From Pseudomonas sp. Irchel 3H7 (lineage in GTDB: Bacteria; Pseudomonadota; Gammaproteobacteria; Pseudomonadales; Pseudomonadaceae): a stretch of 64,000 nt of DNA. The stretch is from positions 1-64,000 of the forward strand of contig NZ_FYEA01000019.1 in assembly GCF_900187605.1 (NCBI RefSeq). The letters are read 5' to 3'. Of the stretch, positions 17,026 to 26,480 are shown piece by piece. A model generated the notes under the pieces. That model saw only the letters and a list, made by a program, of their open reading frames with translations. It did no database searches and was not told the DNA's origin. The position numbers and the translations under genes were made by a program. How positions within the stretch are numbered: position 1 is the first letter of the stretch; each line of letters opens with the position of its first letter.

Positions 17026-18723
17026 TTATTGCCACGGGGTGCGGTCGAGTTCGCTCAGGCGTCGGCTCAAATCGGTGCGCACTTCGCGGATCTGGCGCTC
17101 ATCCTGAGAGTCGAGCGCGATCTGGAATTGCTTGGCCCAATCGCCCATCAGATCACGCAGATCGCCCAGGCTTTCCTGATAGAGGCGCTCCAGACGTGCA
17201 CTGAGCAGCGTGTTGACCTGTTGCTCGCGCGGATGAATCTTCAGTTGTGCGAGGTTCGCCAGGCGTTGCTGGATCTCCTCGGGTGACAGCACGCCTGGGT
17301 TGTTCTCGATGACCAGCGAATGCTGTTGCCCGGTCAGGGGGATTTTCACCTGGGCTTCGAGCAGACCGTTGTTGTCGTAGGTGAAACGCACGTCGAGGGC
17401 AACTTCGCCGGCCTTGCGTTTCGGCACCTTGATGTCCAGTTCGCCGAGTGCCACGTTGTCTTTGACCAGACGGCTTTCGCCCTGAAAGATGCGCACGACC
17501 ACCTGTTCCTGATTGTCGTGCAGGGTGTACACGGTTTTCACCCGACTGACCGGCACGATGCTGTTGCGCTCGATGATCGGCAGGTAGTGGCCGCTTTCAT
17601 AGTTGCGGCCGACTTGCGTGGAGGTCTCGATGCCCAGCGTGTAAGAGCAGACATCGGTCAACACCACTTCTTCCAGCGCTGCAGCGCGGGCCTTGAGTGC
17701 CGCCTGAATGGCCGCGCCCTGGGCCACAACCTGATCCGGGTCGAGGGTGATCGACGGGAACCGGCCGAACAGCCCGGCAGCGAGTTTGCGTACCAGCGGC
17801 ATGCGCGTGGTACCGCCGACCAGCAGAATCTCGTCGAGATCGCTGACGCGGATGCGCGCATCGCGCAGCGCCCGTTCAATCGGCGCGCGCAGACGTTCGA
17901 GCAGCGGCATGTACAGCGTCGCCAACTGTTGCTGAGTAATGGTGTGCGTCCACTGCCGCTCACCGAGTTGCAAGCGGAATTCGGCGCTGTCGTCCTGACC
18001 CAGCGCCTTGCGCACGCGCTCGGCCTCGCGACGCAGCGGCTGGATGACGCTGCTGCGCTCCGGGAAGTCTGCGGCGGAACGGTGCTGGCTGATGAAGTGC
18101 TCCAGCAGCACGGTGTCGAAGTCTTCGCCGCCGAGGAAGTTGTCACCGGCACTGGCGCGGACCTCCATCACGCCTTCGAACAACTCCAGAATCGACACGT
18201 CGAACGTGCCGCCACCGAGGTCGAAGACCAGGAACGAAGTTTCCTTGTCGCGTTGATGCAGTCCATAGGCGAGGGCGGCGGCGGTCGGCTCGTTGATCAG
18301 CTTCTCGACCTTCAGCCCGGCCAGTTCGCCGGCGATGCGCGTGGCTTTGCGTTGAGCGTCGCTGAAGTAGGCCGGGACGCTGATCACGGCTTCGGTGACG
18401 GTTTCGCCAAACGCGCGCTCGACGTCTTCTTTCAGACTCTTGAGCACCAAGGCGGAGAGTTCTTCCGGGCGAAACGCCTTGTCCGCCAGGTACGTTTGCG
18501 TGGCGCTGCCCATGTGGCGCTTGAACAGCGAAGCGGTCAGGCGCGGATGCGTGTGCAGACGCTCGCGCGCCGCCTGACCCACCAGAATCCGGCCTTGATC
18601 ATCCAGGCCGACGACGCTTGGTGTCAGGAACTGGCCCAGGGCATTGGGCACCAACTCGGTGGCATCGCCCCGCCAGACGGCGACCAGGCTGTTGGTGGTT
18701 CCCAGGTCAATCCCTACGATCAT
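17026..18723 (-). CDS. hscC: HscC, specialised Hsp70 chaperone
   Basis: A 565 aa Hsp70 with the ATPase signatures GIDLGTTNS (residues 4-12), FDLGGGTFDVSILE and VGGTTRMPLVRKL, then a beta substrate-binding domain. It is shorter than DnaK (about 638 aa) because the C-terminal lid is reduced, as in E. coli HscC (556 aa). The membrane J-domain protein directly downstream is its probable partner. No GrpE gene is adjacent, in keeping with HscC working without it in E. coli. Confidence 0.92.
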   Translation of the reverse strand: MIVGIDLGTTNSLVAVWRGDATELVPNALGQFLTPSVVGLDDQGRILVGQAARERLHTHPRLTASLFKRHMGSATQTYLADKAFRPEELSALVLKSLKEDVERAFGETVTEAVISVPAYFSDAQRKATRIAGELAGLKVEKLINEPTAAALAYGLHQRDKETSFLVFDLGGGTFDVSILELFEGVMEVRASAGDNFLGGEDFDTVLLEHFISQHRSAADFPERSSVIQPLRREAERVRKALGQDDSAEFRLQLGERQWTHTITQQQLATLYMPLLERLRAPIERALRDARIRVSDLDEILLVGGTTRMPLVRKLAAGLFGRFPSITLDPDQVVAQGAAIQAALKARAAALEEVVLTDVCSYTLGIETSTQVGRNYESGHYLPIIERNSIVPVSRVKTVYTLHDNQEQVVVRIFQGESRLVKDNVALGELDIKVPKRKAGEVALDVRFTYDNNGLLEAQVKIPLTGQQHSLVIENNPGVLSPEEIQQRLANLAQLKIHPREQQVNTLLSARLERLYQESLGDLRDLMGDWAKQFQIALDSQDERQIREVRTDLSRRLSELDRTPWQ

Positions 18724-18869
18724 TGCAACGAACTCCCTTTGCGCTTGGTAAAAAATGGAAACATTTATGGGCGCGCAGAATATTACCGAGGGTGCGATGC
18801 GGTAAAGCAGGATGATGGCTCTGAGCCATTATTTGCGACAGGCAGCCCGACACACGGCTGTTTCAGGAG

Positions 18870-18905
18870 AAAAATGCGGGCGCGGCCAGCATGACCGCGC
18901 CCGCT
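18870..18905 (-). terminator. Terminator downstream of atoE
   Basis: On the minus strand GCGGGCGCGGTCAT is followed by its complement and ATTTTTCTCC, giving a GC-rich stem and T-run directly after the atoE stop at 18909. Confidence 0.85.
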
Positions 18906-18908
18906 TTG

Positions 18909-20327
18909 TTACGGCATCACTGGCGGCGTATACGCCAGTGTCGTCCCCAGCGCCCACAACAACAGCAGCACCAGCGGTGTGTGCACCAGCAGTTGCACGA
19001 AGGAGAAACCAATCAGATCCCGCGCCTTCAACCCCAGCACGCCCAGCAGCGGCAGCATGTAGAACGGGTTGATCAGGTTCGGCAACGCTTCGGCGGCGTT
19101 GTAGATCTGTACCGCCCAGCCGAGGTGATATTGCAGATCATTGGCGACCTGCATCACGTACGGCGCTTCGATGATCCACTTGCCGCCACCCGACGGAATG
19201 AAGAAACCGAGAATCGCTGAATACACGCCCATCAGCAGCGCATAGGTGTCGTGGGAGGCGATGCTGACGAAGAACGTCGAGATGTGGTGCGCCAGGGTTT
19301 GCGCGTCGGTGCCTTTGACCGTAGTCATCAGCGCGGCAATCGAGCCATACAGCGGGAATTGAATCAACACGCCCGTGGTGGTCGGCACCGCGCGGGCCAC
19401 GGCATCGAGGAAACTGCGCGGACGCCAGTGCAGCAATGCGCCGAGCATGATGAACAGGAAGTTGTAAGTATTGAGCCCGGAAATCGCGGTGATCGCCGGT
19501 TTGGTCGAAAACTCATGGAACAGCCATCCCGCCGCCAGCAGCACCAGCACGATGATCAGCAGCGGACTGTGTTCCAGCCATTCACCCGGCCGCGTGCGCG
19601 GTTGCAGCGGTGGCAGGTTGAAGGCCGGGTCGATCCCACAGGCCTCGGCGTCACGTGCCGAATTCGGCCCGGGGGCGGTAGCGTAGGCAATGATGATCGA
19701 GATCACGATCAGCGCCAGCAGCATGACGCCGGACTGCCAGAGGAAAATCGTTTCGGTGAACGGAATCACCCCGGTGATCGACAGGATCGACGGCGGCAGA
19801 CTGGCGGGGTTGGCCTGCAATTGCGCAGCCGACGACGACAAGCCCAGCGCCCACACCGCGCCAAGGCCCAGATAGGCAGCGGCGCCAGCAGCGCGGTAAT
19901 CCATTTTCAGATCGGTGCGGCGGGCGAGGGCGCGCACCAGCAAACCGCCGAATACCAAGGACAAGCCCCAGTTGAGCAGGGACGCAACCATCGAGATCAG
20001 CGCCACCCACGCCACGGCGGAACGGCCGTTTTTCGGGATGCGTGCCAGGCGATCAATCAGTTTTACAGCAGGCGGCGAACTGGCGACCACGTAGCCGCCG
20101 ATCACCACGAAGGCCATCTGCATGGTGAACGGAATCAGACTCCAGAAGCCGTCCCCGAAGGCCATCGCCGCATCGGTGGGTTTGGCGCCCATGGCCAGTG
20201 TGGCCAGGGCGACGATGATCACCGCCAGCGCGGCGAATACCCAGGAGTCGGGAAACCAGCGTTCGGCAAAACTTGAACAGCGCAGGGCAAAGCGTGCGGA
20301 GCGGCTATCTTCGATATCAACGGCCAC
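18909..20327 (-). CDS. atoE: AtoE-type short-chain fatty acid transporter
   Basis: A 472 aa integral membrane protein with about 11-12 helices of the AtoE/DcuC-like short-chain fatty acid uptake family. Family patterns include PPAVKLIDRLA, FFIPSGGGKWIIEAPYVM and NLINPFYMLPLLG. A GTG start at 20327 is chosen for the GAGG site 8 bases upstream; longer readings run toward the REP. No acetoacetate catabolic genes are adjacent, so the substrate (acetoacetate, butyrate or a similar acid) is inferred only from the family. Confidence 0.85.
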   Translation of the reverse strand: MAVDIEDSRSARFALRCSSFAERWFPDSWVFAALAVIIVALATLAMGAKPTDAAMAFGDGFWSLIPFTMQMAFVVIGGYVVASSPPAVKLIDRLARIPKNGRSAVAWVALISMVASLLNWGLSLVFGGLLVRALARRTDLKMDYRAAGAAAYLGLGAVWALGLSSSAAQLQANPASLPPSILSITGVIPFTETIFLWQSGVMLLALIVISIIIAYATAPGPNSARDAEACGIDPAFNLPPLQPRTRPGEWLEHSPLLIIVLVLLAAGWLFHEFSTKPAITAISGLNTYNFLFIMLGALLHWRPRSFLDAVARAVPTTTGVLIQFPLYGSIAALMTTVKGTDAQTLAHHISTFFVSIASHDTYALLMGVYSAILGFFIPSGGGKWIIEAPYVMQVANDLQYHLGWAVQIYNAAEALPNLINPFYMLPLLGVLGLKARDLIGFSFVQLLVHTPLVLLLLWALGTTLAYTPPVMP

Positions 20328-20401
20328 AGGGAGTACCTCGGATTTTTTATGGTTATTGTGGTCCGCGGGAACGCTCGCCGATCTCGACAACACAGAGATC
20401 C

Positions 20402-20493
20402 CTGTGGGAGCGAGCCTGCTCGCGAAGAGGTCGGCACATTCAACATTGAAGTTGCCTGAACTGACGCTTTCGCGAGCAGGCTCGCTCCCACAT
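20402..20493. repeat. Paired REP hairpin (GAGCCTGCTCGCGA family)
   Basis: CTGTGGGAGCGAGCCTGCTC and its inverted copy GAGCAGGCTCGCTCCCACAT flank a 45-base spacer. It sits between the divergent atoE and MFS genes, a less usual place than the ends of convergent genes, and together with the palindrome at 20578 makes up most of this 350-base gap. Confidence 0.88.
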
Positions 20494-20577
20494 GGGGTTT
20501 ACGGCGGTTGGCCGGCGTTGGCGTGGTCCCGCTGGACAGGCATTAACAGTAATTCAACTGCCGATGCTTTGTGAGCA

Positions 20578-20591
20578 GGTTTTGCAAAACC
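20578..20591. promoter_or_regulatory. 14 bp palindrome upstream of the MFS gene, candidate operator
   Basis: GGTTTTGCAAAACC is perfectly self-complementary. Just downstream an 8-base inverted repeat, ATGGTCTA (20598) and TAGACCAT (20632), brackets the region about 45 bases before the MFS start. Together they look like a regulated promoter. No regulator gene is adjacent. Confidence 0.4.
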
Positions 20592-20678
20592 GGGACTATG
20601 GTCTAACGGGTTGTCCACCAGCCCATTTGCGTAGACCATGGGCGCCTTGGTTTTTTGCCTGTTTCCGAGTTCTTTGCC

Positions 20679-21992
20679 ATGACTGCCCAATCCCCGGCCA
20701 AACCTGCGCCGTTCAGCCGTTCCGACTACAAAACCCTCGGCCTTGCGGCCCTGGGCGGCGCGCTGGAAATCTACGATTTCATCATCTTCGTGTTCTTCGC
20801 CCTGACCCTCAGCCAGTTGTTCTTCCCGCCGGAAATGCCCGAATGGCTGCGTCTGCTGCAAAGCTTCGGCATCTTCGTCACCGGTTATCTGGCGCGGCCG
20901 CTGGGCGGGATTCTGATGGCGCATTTCGCCGACAAACTCGGGCGCAAGAAAGTCTTCAGCCTGAGCATCCTGATGATGGCGCTGCCGTGCCTGCTGATCG
21001 GCATCATGCCGACTTATGCACAGATCGGTTATTTCGCGCCTTTGCTGTTGCTGGCGCTGCGCATCCTCCAGGGTGCGGCAGTCGGCGGTGAAGTACCGAG
21101 CGCCTGGGTGTTTGTCGCCGAGCACGCGCCGGCCGGTCATCGCGGGTATGCCTTGGGATTTTTGCAGGCCGGGCTGACGTTCGGTTACTTGATCGGCGCA
21201 TTGACCGCGACCTTTCTCGCGCAAGTCTTCACACCTGCTGAAATCCTTGATTACGCCTGGCGCTATCCGTTCCTGCTCGGCGGCGTGTTCGGCGTGATTG
21301 GCGTGTATCTGCGCCGCTGGCTGAGCGAAACCCCGGTGTTCATGGCCATGGAAGCGCAGCGCGAGGCACGGGTCGAGCTGCCGCTGCGCACGGTGCTGCG
21401 CGAGCACCGGCTGGCGATGTTGCCGGCGATGTTGCTGACCTGCGTGCTGACCTCGGCGGTGGTGGTGTTCGTAGTGATCACCCCAACCATGATGCAGAAA
21501 ACTTTCGGCATGACCGCCAGCCACACCTTCGCGCTCAGTGCCTTGGGCATCGTGTTTCTCAATATCGGCTGCGTGATCGCCGGGTTGCTGGTCGATCGTA
21601 TTGGCGCTTGGCGCACGGTCATGCTGTATAGCCTGCTGCTACCGTTGGGCATCGGCGTGCTGTATGGCTGTTTGATCATGGGCGGCGAATGGATTGGCCT
21701 GGCTTACGCCGTCGCCGGTCTGGCGTGCGGTGTGGTCGGTGCGGTGCCGTCGGTGATGGTCGGTTTGTTCCCTGCGCGTATCCGCGTGTCAGGCATTTCC
21801 TTCACCTACAACATCGCCTACGCCGCGTGGGCGAGCATCACACCGCTGCTGCTGATCGGTCTGATGCCGTGGAGCCCGTGGATTTGTGTGATGTTCTGCG
21901 CGGTGATGGGCATGGTCGGCATCGTCAGCGCGGCGTATTTCGGCGCGCGCATGCCCCGAGTCGGCAGCCAATCCGTGGCGCCTTGTTCCTGA
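20679..21992 (+). CDS. MFS transporter, metabolite:H+ symporter (MHS) type
   Basis: A 437 aa twelve-helix permease. The first loops carry the MHS/ProP-like pattern GGALEIYDFIIF near residue 26 and the loop motif ADKLGRKK near residue 85; RILQGAAVGGEVPSAWVFVAE is typical of the family that moves proline, betaine, citrate or aromatic acids with protons. The ATG at 20679 is used; a TTG 24 bases upstream is in frame. Substrate unknown. It stands alone, convergent with the GntP-type gene. Confidence 0.87.
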   Translation: MTAQSPAKPAPFSRSDYKTLGLAALGGALEIYDFIIFVFFALTLSQLFFPPEMPEWLRLLQSFGIFVTGYLARPLGGILMAHFADKLGRKKVFSLSILMMALPCLLIGIMPTYAQIGYFAPLLLLALRILQGAAVGGEVPSAWVFVAEHAPAGHRGYALGFLQAGLTFGYLIGALTATFLAQVFTPAEILDYAWRYPFLLGGVFGVIGVYLRRWLSETPVFMAMEAQREARVELPLRTVLREHRLAMLPAMLLTCVLTSAVVVFVVITPTMMQKTFGMTASHTFALSALGIVFLNIGCVIAGLLVDRIGAWRTVMLYSLLLPLGIGVLYGCLIMGGEWIGLAYAVAGLACGVVGAVPSVMVGLFPARIRVSGISFTYNIAYAAWASITPLLLIGLMPWSPWICVMFCAVMGMVGIVSAAYFGARMPRVGSQSVAPCS

Positions 21993-22031
21993 AGGCGAGT
22001 TAACGGCCTCAGCGCAAACCCGCGGAGGCCG

Positions 22032-23402
22032 TTACGTCAACCAGTGCCACCACAGTAACGTCCCCGCCAGACCCACCACCGAGACGATGGTTTGCAGGAT
22101 CGACCAGACCCAGATCGTCTGTTTCAGTTGCAAGCCAAAATACTCGCGAACCATCCAGAAGCCGGCGTCGTTGACGTGGCAGAAGAACACCGAGCCGGCA
22201 CCAATCGCCAATGCCACCAACGAACTTTGCGTCGCGGCGAGGCCCGCCATCATCGGCGCCAGAATCCCCGCCGTCGTGGTCGTGGCCACCGTCGCCGAGC
22301 CTGTGGCCTGACGCAATGCCACAGCGATCAACCAGGCCAGCAACAGGTACGGCATGTGCGCGCCTTCGGCGACTTTGCTGATGGTCTGACTGACGCCGGC
22401 ATCCAGCAATGTCTGCTTCAAGCCGCCGCCGGCGCCGATGGTCAGCAACAGCACGGCAATCGGCGCCAGACTTTTGCGCAGGGTGCCGCCGACGTCTTCA
22501 CGGGGCATGCCGTTGGCCCAACCGAGGCAGATCACCGCCGCCATCACCGCAATGCTCAGCGCCACCAACGGTTCGCCGAGAAACTTCAGGCTCAGGGCGA
22601 CGCTGCTTTGCGGGCTCATCGCGACTTTCGCCAGGGTGCTGCCGAGCATCAGCAGCACCGGCAACAGAATGATCAGCAGCGACATGGCGAAACTCGGCTG
22701 GCGCGGCGCTTTCGGCGGCGCACTGAACAGCGCGCCGAGTTCTGCCGGCTCATCAATGTGCATGCGTTTCGACAGCCAATTGCCGTACAGCGGCCCGGCC
22801 AGAATTACCGCCGGGATGGCAATGCTGAAACCCAGCAGCATGGTCAGCCCAAGGTCGGCATGCAACGCGCTGACAGCAATCAACGGCCCGGGATGCGGAG
22901 GCATAAGAGCATGCAGCGTGGTCATCCCGGCCAGCGCTGGAATCGCGATTTTCAACAGCGGCTGACCCGAACGGCGAGCCATGACGAAAATGATCGGCAC
23001 CATCATCACCAGGCCCACTTCAAAGAACAGCGGCAGGCCGATCACCATCGCCACCAGCGCCATGACCCACGGCAACGACTTGCCTTTGCCCAACCCGAGC
23101 AAGGTCGACGCAATGCGGTCGGCGGCGCCGGATTCGGCCATCAGCGCACCGAGCATCGACCCCAGCGCAATGATGATCCCCGCTTCACCGAGAATCGCTC
23201 CGGCGCCCTTGCTGAACGCCTTGGCCACGTCTTCGGGCGGCAAACCAGCGCCGACACCGGCAATGAAAGTACCGATCAGGATCGATAGAAACGGCGGCAG
23301 TTTAGTCGCGCTGATCAACACGATAATCGTCGCAATGGCCAGCAGACAGCAGAGAATCAGGCGGGTGTCGTGAACCATCCAGGCAGCGGTCGATAAATCC
23401 AA
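22032..23402 (-). CDS. GntP-family gluconate permease
   Basis: A 456 aa membrane protein of the gluconate:H+ symporter family, with the characteristic MPPHPGPLIAVSAL segment near residue 175, about 12-14 helices and the C-terminal CHVNDAGFWMVREYFGL motif. It imports gluconate or a related sugar acid. The TTG at 23402 is chosen because AAGGAG lies 7 bases upstream; an ATG at 23378 would give 448 aa. No gluconokinase gene is adjacent. A 17-base palindrome overlaps the probable promoter. Confidence 0.88.
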   Translation of the reverse strand: MDLSTAAWMVHDTRLILCCLLAIATIIVLISATKLPPFLSILIGTFIAGVGAGLPPEDVAKAFSKGAGAILGEAGIIIALGSMLGALMAESGAADRIASTLLGLGKGKSLPWVMALVAMVIGLPLFFEVGLVMMVPIIFVMARRSGQPLLKIAIPALAGMTTLHALMPPHPGPLIAVSALHADLGLTMLLGFSIAIPAVILAGPLYGNWLSKRMHIDEPAELGALFSAPPKAPRQPSFAMSLLIILLPVLLMLGSTLAKVAMSPQSSVALSLKFLGEPLVALSIAVMAAVICLGWANGMPREDVGGTLRKSLAPIAVLLLTIGAGGGLKQTLLDAGVSQTISKVAEGAHMPYLLLAWLIAVALRQATGSATVATTTTAGILAPMMAGLAATQSSLVALAIGAGSVFFCHVNDAGFWMVREYFGLQLKQTIWVWSILQTIVSVVGLAGTLLWWHWLT

Positions 23403-23429
23403 AACGGAACTCCTTATCGGGCGGATAGC

Positions 23430-23446
23430 TGCAACATATTGTTGCA
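23430..23446. promoter_or_regulatory. Inverted repeat upstream of the gntP-type gene, candidate operator
   Basis: TGCAACA and TGTTGCA are separated by TAT, a 17-base dyad starting about 28 bases upstream of the TTG start. The geometry fits a dimeric repressor of a sugar-acid transporter. It does not match the E. coli GntR operator I know. Confidence 0.45.
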
Positions 23447-23640
23447 ATTTGCCTTGAGGATACCCGATATGGCCGGGCCAGAGCGCTGGGTTTTATAGTC
23501 GCTCGGTGGGGAACAGAACAGACCAGTGGCCTATCGAGATTATTTTTGACTGACCGGTCGCAGACGCTCTTCAGAAAAGATTTTCAAGGCCGATGGCTAG
23601 GCTGCATCCCGCTTTCTATCCTGCCCATCGGTACTTTCCC

Positions 23641-24957
23641 ATGTTCAACAAACGCCTGAAGCAAGAGCTGGCCGCTCTTCGTGAAGAACTCTCCAGCCTC
23701 GTGCAGGTGAAGGAAAGCCTGGAAAGCGAGATGCTGGTGCTGAACCTTGAGCCCGACGGGCGCATTCAATCGGTCAACCAGAACTTCCTCACCGAGATGC
23801 TCTACAAGAGTCAGGACCTGATCGGGCGGGCGATTGAAGACATCGTCCCGGCGCATGTGAAGACTGACGAGTTCCATCACCGCTTCAAAAACGCCATGAA
23901 CCGCGGCGAACATTTCGCCGGTGCCGTGCGCCTGCTGCGCGGCAATGGTGAAGAAGCGTGGCTGCGTTCGATCGTGCAACCGGTGCGTTCTTCGGACGGG
24001 CGGATCAAGCACATTTCGCTGTTCGCCAGCGACCTGACCCGCACCATCGAAGCTTCTCGTGAACACGAAAACCTGATCGGTGCGTTGGTGCGTTCGACCG
24101 CCGTGATCGAGTTCGACCTCAACGGCAATGTGCTGAACGCCAACGATCGCTTCCTCAGCGGCATGGGTTACAGCCTGGCGCAGATCAAGGGCAAACATCA
24201 CCGCATGTTCTGCACGCCGGAGGAGTACAACAGCGCCGAGTACCAAAACTTCTGGCGCCGTTTGAACAACGGTGAGTTCGTGGCTGATCGCTTCAAGCGT
24301 GTCGACAGCCACGGTCGTACGGTCTGGCTGGAGGCGTCCTACAACCCGGTGGTCGATGCCAACGACAAACTGTACAAAGTGGTGAAGTTCGCCACGGTGA
24401 TCACCGATCAGGTCAACCGCGAGCAAGCCGTCGCCGACGCAGCCAGCATCGCCTACAGCACCTCGCAGCAAACCGACAGCACCGCCCAGCGCGGTACCAC
24501 GGTGGTGACTGAAGCGGTCAACGTAATGCGAGATCTGTCGCGGCACATGCAGGCTGCCGGTGAGGGCATCGAGGCACTGAACGAGCAGTCGCAGGTGATC
24601 GGTACCATCGTCAAAACCATCAGCGGCATTGCCGAACAGACCAACCTGCTGGCGCTCAACGCTGCCATCGAAGCGGCCCGTGCCGGCGAGCAGGGCCGAG
24701 GCTTTGCGGTGGTGGCCGACGAAGTGCGACAACTGGCCTCGCGCACCAGTCAGGCGACCGAAGAGATCGTCACTGTGGTGCGGCAGAACCAGGAAATGGC
24801 GCGCAACGCCGTGGCGCTGATGACCGACGGCAAGCTTCAGGCCGAACAAGGGCTGGCGCTGGCGGCCGAGGCGGGCACGGTGATCGTCGAGATTCAGGAC
24901 GGTGCGCAGAAAGTCGTGAATGCCGTCGGCCAGTTCGCCAATCAACTCTCCCACTGA
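23641..24957 (+). CDS. Soluble PAS-PAS methyl-accepting chemotaxis-type transducer (BdlA-like)
   Basis: A 438 aa protein without membrane segments. A short coiled start (MFNKRLKQELAALREEL) leads into two PAS domains (about residues 28-135 and 145-260) and an MCP signalling domain with the invariant hairpin tip (EQTNLLALNAAIEAARAGEQ, near residue 340). The layout equals P. aeruginosa BdlA, which links redox state or carbon supply to biofilm dispersal, and resembles Aer. The ATG at 23641 is preferred over 23593. A GCCGAT element near 23589 could be part of a FliA-type promoter, but its -35 match is weak. Confidence 0.87.
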   Translation: MFNKRLKQELAALREELSSLVQVKESLESEMLVLNLEPDGRIQSVNQNFLTEMLYKSQDLIGRAIEDIVPAHVKTDEFHHRFKNAMNRGEHFAGAVRLLRGNGEEAWLRSIVQPVRSSDGRIKHISLFASDLTRTIEASREHENLIGALVRSTAVIEFDLNGNVLNANDRFLSGMGYSLAQIKGKHHRMFCTPEEYNSAEYQNFWRRLNNGEFVADRFKRVDSHGRTVWLEASYNPVVDANDKLYKVVKFATVITDQVNREQAVADAASIAYSTSQQTDSTAQRGTTVVTEAVNVMRDLSRHMQAAGEGIEALNEQSQVIGTIVKTISGIAEQTNLLALNAAIEAARAGEQGRGFAVVADEVRQLASRTSQATEEIVTVVRQNQEMARNAVALMTDGKLQAEQGLALAAEAGTVIVEIQDGAQKVVNAVGQFANQLSH

Positions 24958-24971
24958 CCTGCACCCAACCC

Positions 24972-25072
24972 CTGCAGGAGCTGTCGAGTGAAACGAGGCT
25001 GCGATCTTTTGATCTTGATTCCGAGGATCAACATCATGATCAAAAGATCGCAGCGTGCCGCAGCTCCTACAG
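24972..25072. repeat. Paired REP hairpin (GCTGCGATCTTTTGAT family)
   Basis: CTGCAGGAGCTGTCGA and GAGGCTGCGATCTTTTGATC are mirrored by GATCAAAAGATCGCAGC and GCAGCTCCTACAG. The left copy is more diverged than others, with an insertion between GAGCTGTCGA and the GCTGCGATC core. Confidence 0.85.
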
Positions 25073-25139
25073 AGTTTTCACCTGCCTGTATTTCGATGCT
25101 GGCGCTACAATCGGCTCCTTTTCCCCCGGAGCTGACTCC

Positions 25140-25739
25140 ATGAGCGATTCCCACCGCCGCCCGGTGCCCCTGAACAAAGCCTACCGTTTGCTCAATCACG
25201 GGCCGACCGTTCTGGTCAGCGCCGCCCATGACGGCCAGCGCAACATCATGGCTGCCGCCTGGGCGATGCCGCTGGATTTCGAACCACCGAAAGTTGCCGT
25301 CGTCCTCGACAAATCGACCTGGACCCGCCAGTTACTCGAAGCGTCCGGCACCTTCGTGCTCAATGTACCTTGCGTCAATCAGGCCGACATCGTGCAAACC
25401 GTCGGCAATACCTCGGGCTTGGAAATCAGCCAAACCCAAGGGCAAGACAAGTTTCAGGCGTACGGCTTGCAGACGTTTACCGGCGAACAAGTCGAAGCAC
25501 CACTGCTCGACGGCTGCGTGGCTTGGCTGGAATGCCGTTTGCTCCCGGAGCCGCGCAATCACGAGCAATACGACCTGTTCCTCGCCGAAGTCATCGCCGC
25601 CCATGCCGATGAGCGTGTGTTCAGCGACGGACGCTGGCATTTCGAAGGGCACGATGGCTTGCGCACCTTGCACCACGTGGCGGGCGGGCATTTCCTGAAG
25701 ATTGGTGACGCGGTGGATGGCAAGACGTTAGCGGTTTGA
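25140..25739 (+). CDS. Flavin reductase-like FMN-binding protein
   Basis: A 199 aa split-barrel protein of the flavin reductase-like family: NHGPTVLVSAAHDGQRNIMAAAW at the start and FVLNVPCVNQADIVQTVG in the middle match the FMN-binding fold. Such proteins reduce flavins or act as partners of monooxygenases; no monooxygenase gene is adjacent, so the role is open. GGAG 7 bases upstream supports the ATG at 25140. It ends 74 bases before the LysE-type gene in the same direction. Confidence 0.85.
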   Translation: MSDSHRRPVPLNKAYRLLNHGPTVLVSAAHDGQRNIMAAAWAMPLDFEPPKVAVVLDKSTWTRQLLEASGTFVLNVPCVNQADIVQTVGNTSGLEISQTQGQDKFQAYGLQTFTGEQVEAPLLDGCVAWLECRLLPEPRNHEQYDLFLAEVIAAHADERVFSDGRWHFEGHDGLRTLHHVAGGHFLKIGDAVDGKTLAV

Positions 25740-25813
25740 ATACGGCTGATGGCAAAACATTACCGGATGTTGCAATGTGGAGAGCATCGTCAAACCTATC
25801 AGGCGCATGCCCC

Positions 25814-26446
25814 ATGGATCTTTCCTTTTCAAGTTATCTGGCGCCGCTGCTGTCGTTGGCCCTGTTGTGGACAGTCGCGGTGGTCACGCCCGGTCCGAAC
25901 TTCTTCAACATCGCGCAACTCGCGGTCAGCCGTTCCCGCCGTCATGGCGTGGTCGCGGCGCTGGGCGTAGCCAGCGGAACCGTGTTGTGGGGGCTGGCGG
26001 GAGGCTTGGGCATTCAGTCGCTGTTCAGCGCCGCACCAGCGCTGTACTTGAGCTTCAAGATTGCCGGTGGCTGCTACCTGATCTACCTCGGACTCAAGCA
26101 GTTCAAGCGAAAGGCGCCGATCGTCCCGGGTACGCTGGATGACTCGCAGCAAACGTTGCTCGGCGCTTATGGCCGCGGCTTTCTGGGCAACATGACCAAT
26201 CCTAAGTCAGCTCTGTTCGTCGCGACAATCTTCGCCACCGCCATGCCGGCTCACATCCCGCCACTGTTACTGGCGCTGGCGGTGCTGACCATGGCGACGC
26301 TGTCGTTCAGTTGGTATTGCTGCGTAGCGCTGTTCTTCGCCAGTCGCCGGATTGCTGGTGTGTATGAGCGTTCGCGGCAATGGCTGGATCGCTTGGCCGG
26401 TGGTTGTTATTTGCTGTTTGGGGTGCATCTGCTGGCTAATCGCTGA
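25814..26446 (+). CDS. LysE/RhtB-family amino acid exporter
   Basis: A 210 aa membrane protein with six helices and the family N-terminal signature TPGPNFFNIAQLAVS (about residues 23-37), then GFLGNMTNPKSALF in the middle. RhtB/LysE proteins export amino acids such as homoserine, threonine or lysine. The ATG at 25814 gives the usual length; longer readings extend into the spacer. A terminator follows at 26481. Confidence 0.9.
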   Translation: MDLSFSSYLAPLLSLALLWTVAVVTPGPNFFNIAQLAVSRSRRHGVVAALGVASGTVLWGLAGGLGIQSLFSAAPALYLSFKIAGGCYLIYLGLKQFKRKAPIVPGTLDDSQQTLLGAYGRGFLGNMTNPKSALFVATIFATAMPAHIPPLLLALAVLTMATLSFSWYCCVALFFASRRIAGVYERSRQWLDRLAGGCYLLFGVHLLANR

Positions 26447-26480
26447 GCCGACTGATCTTCCAAGTTAAATCAGTTGCATG

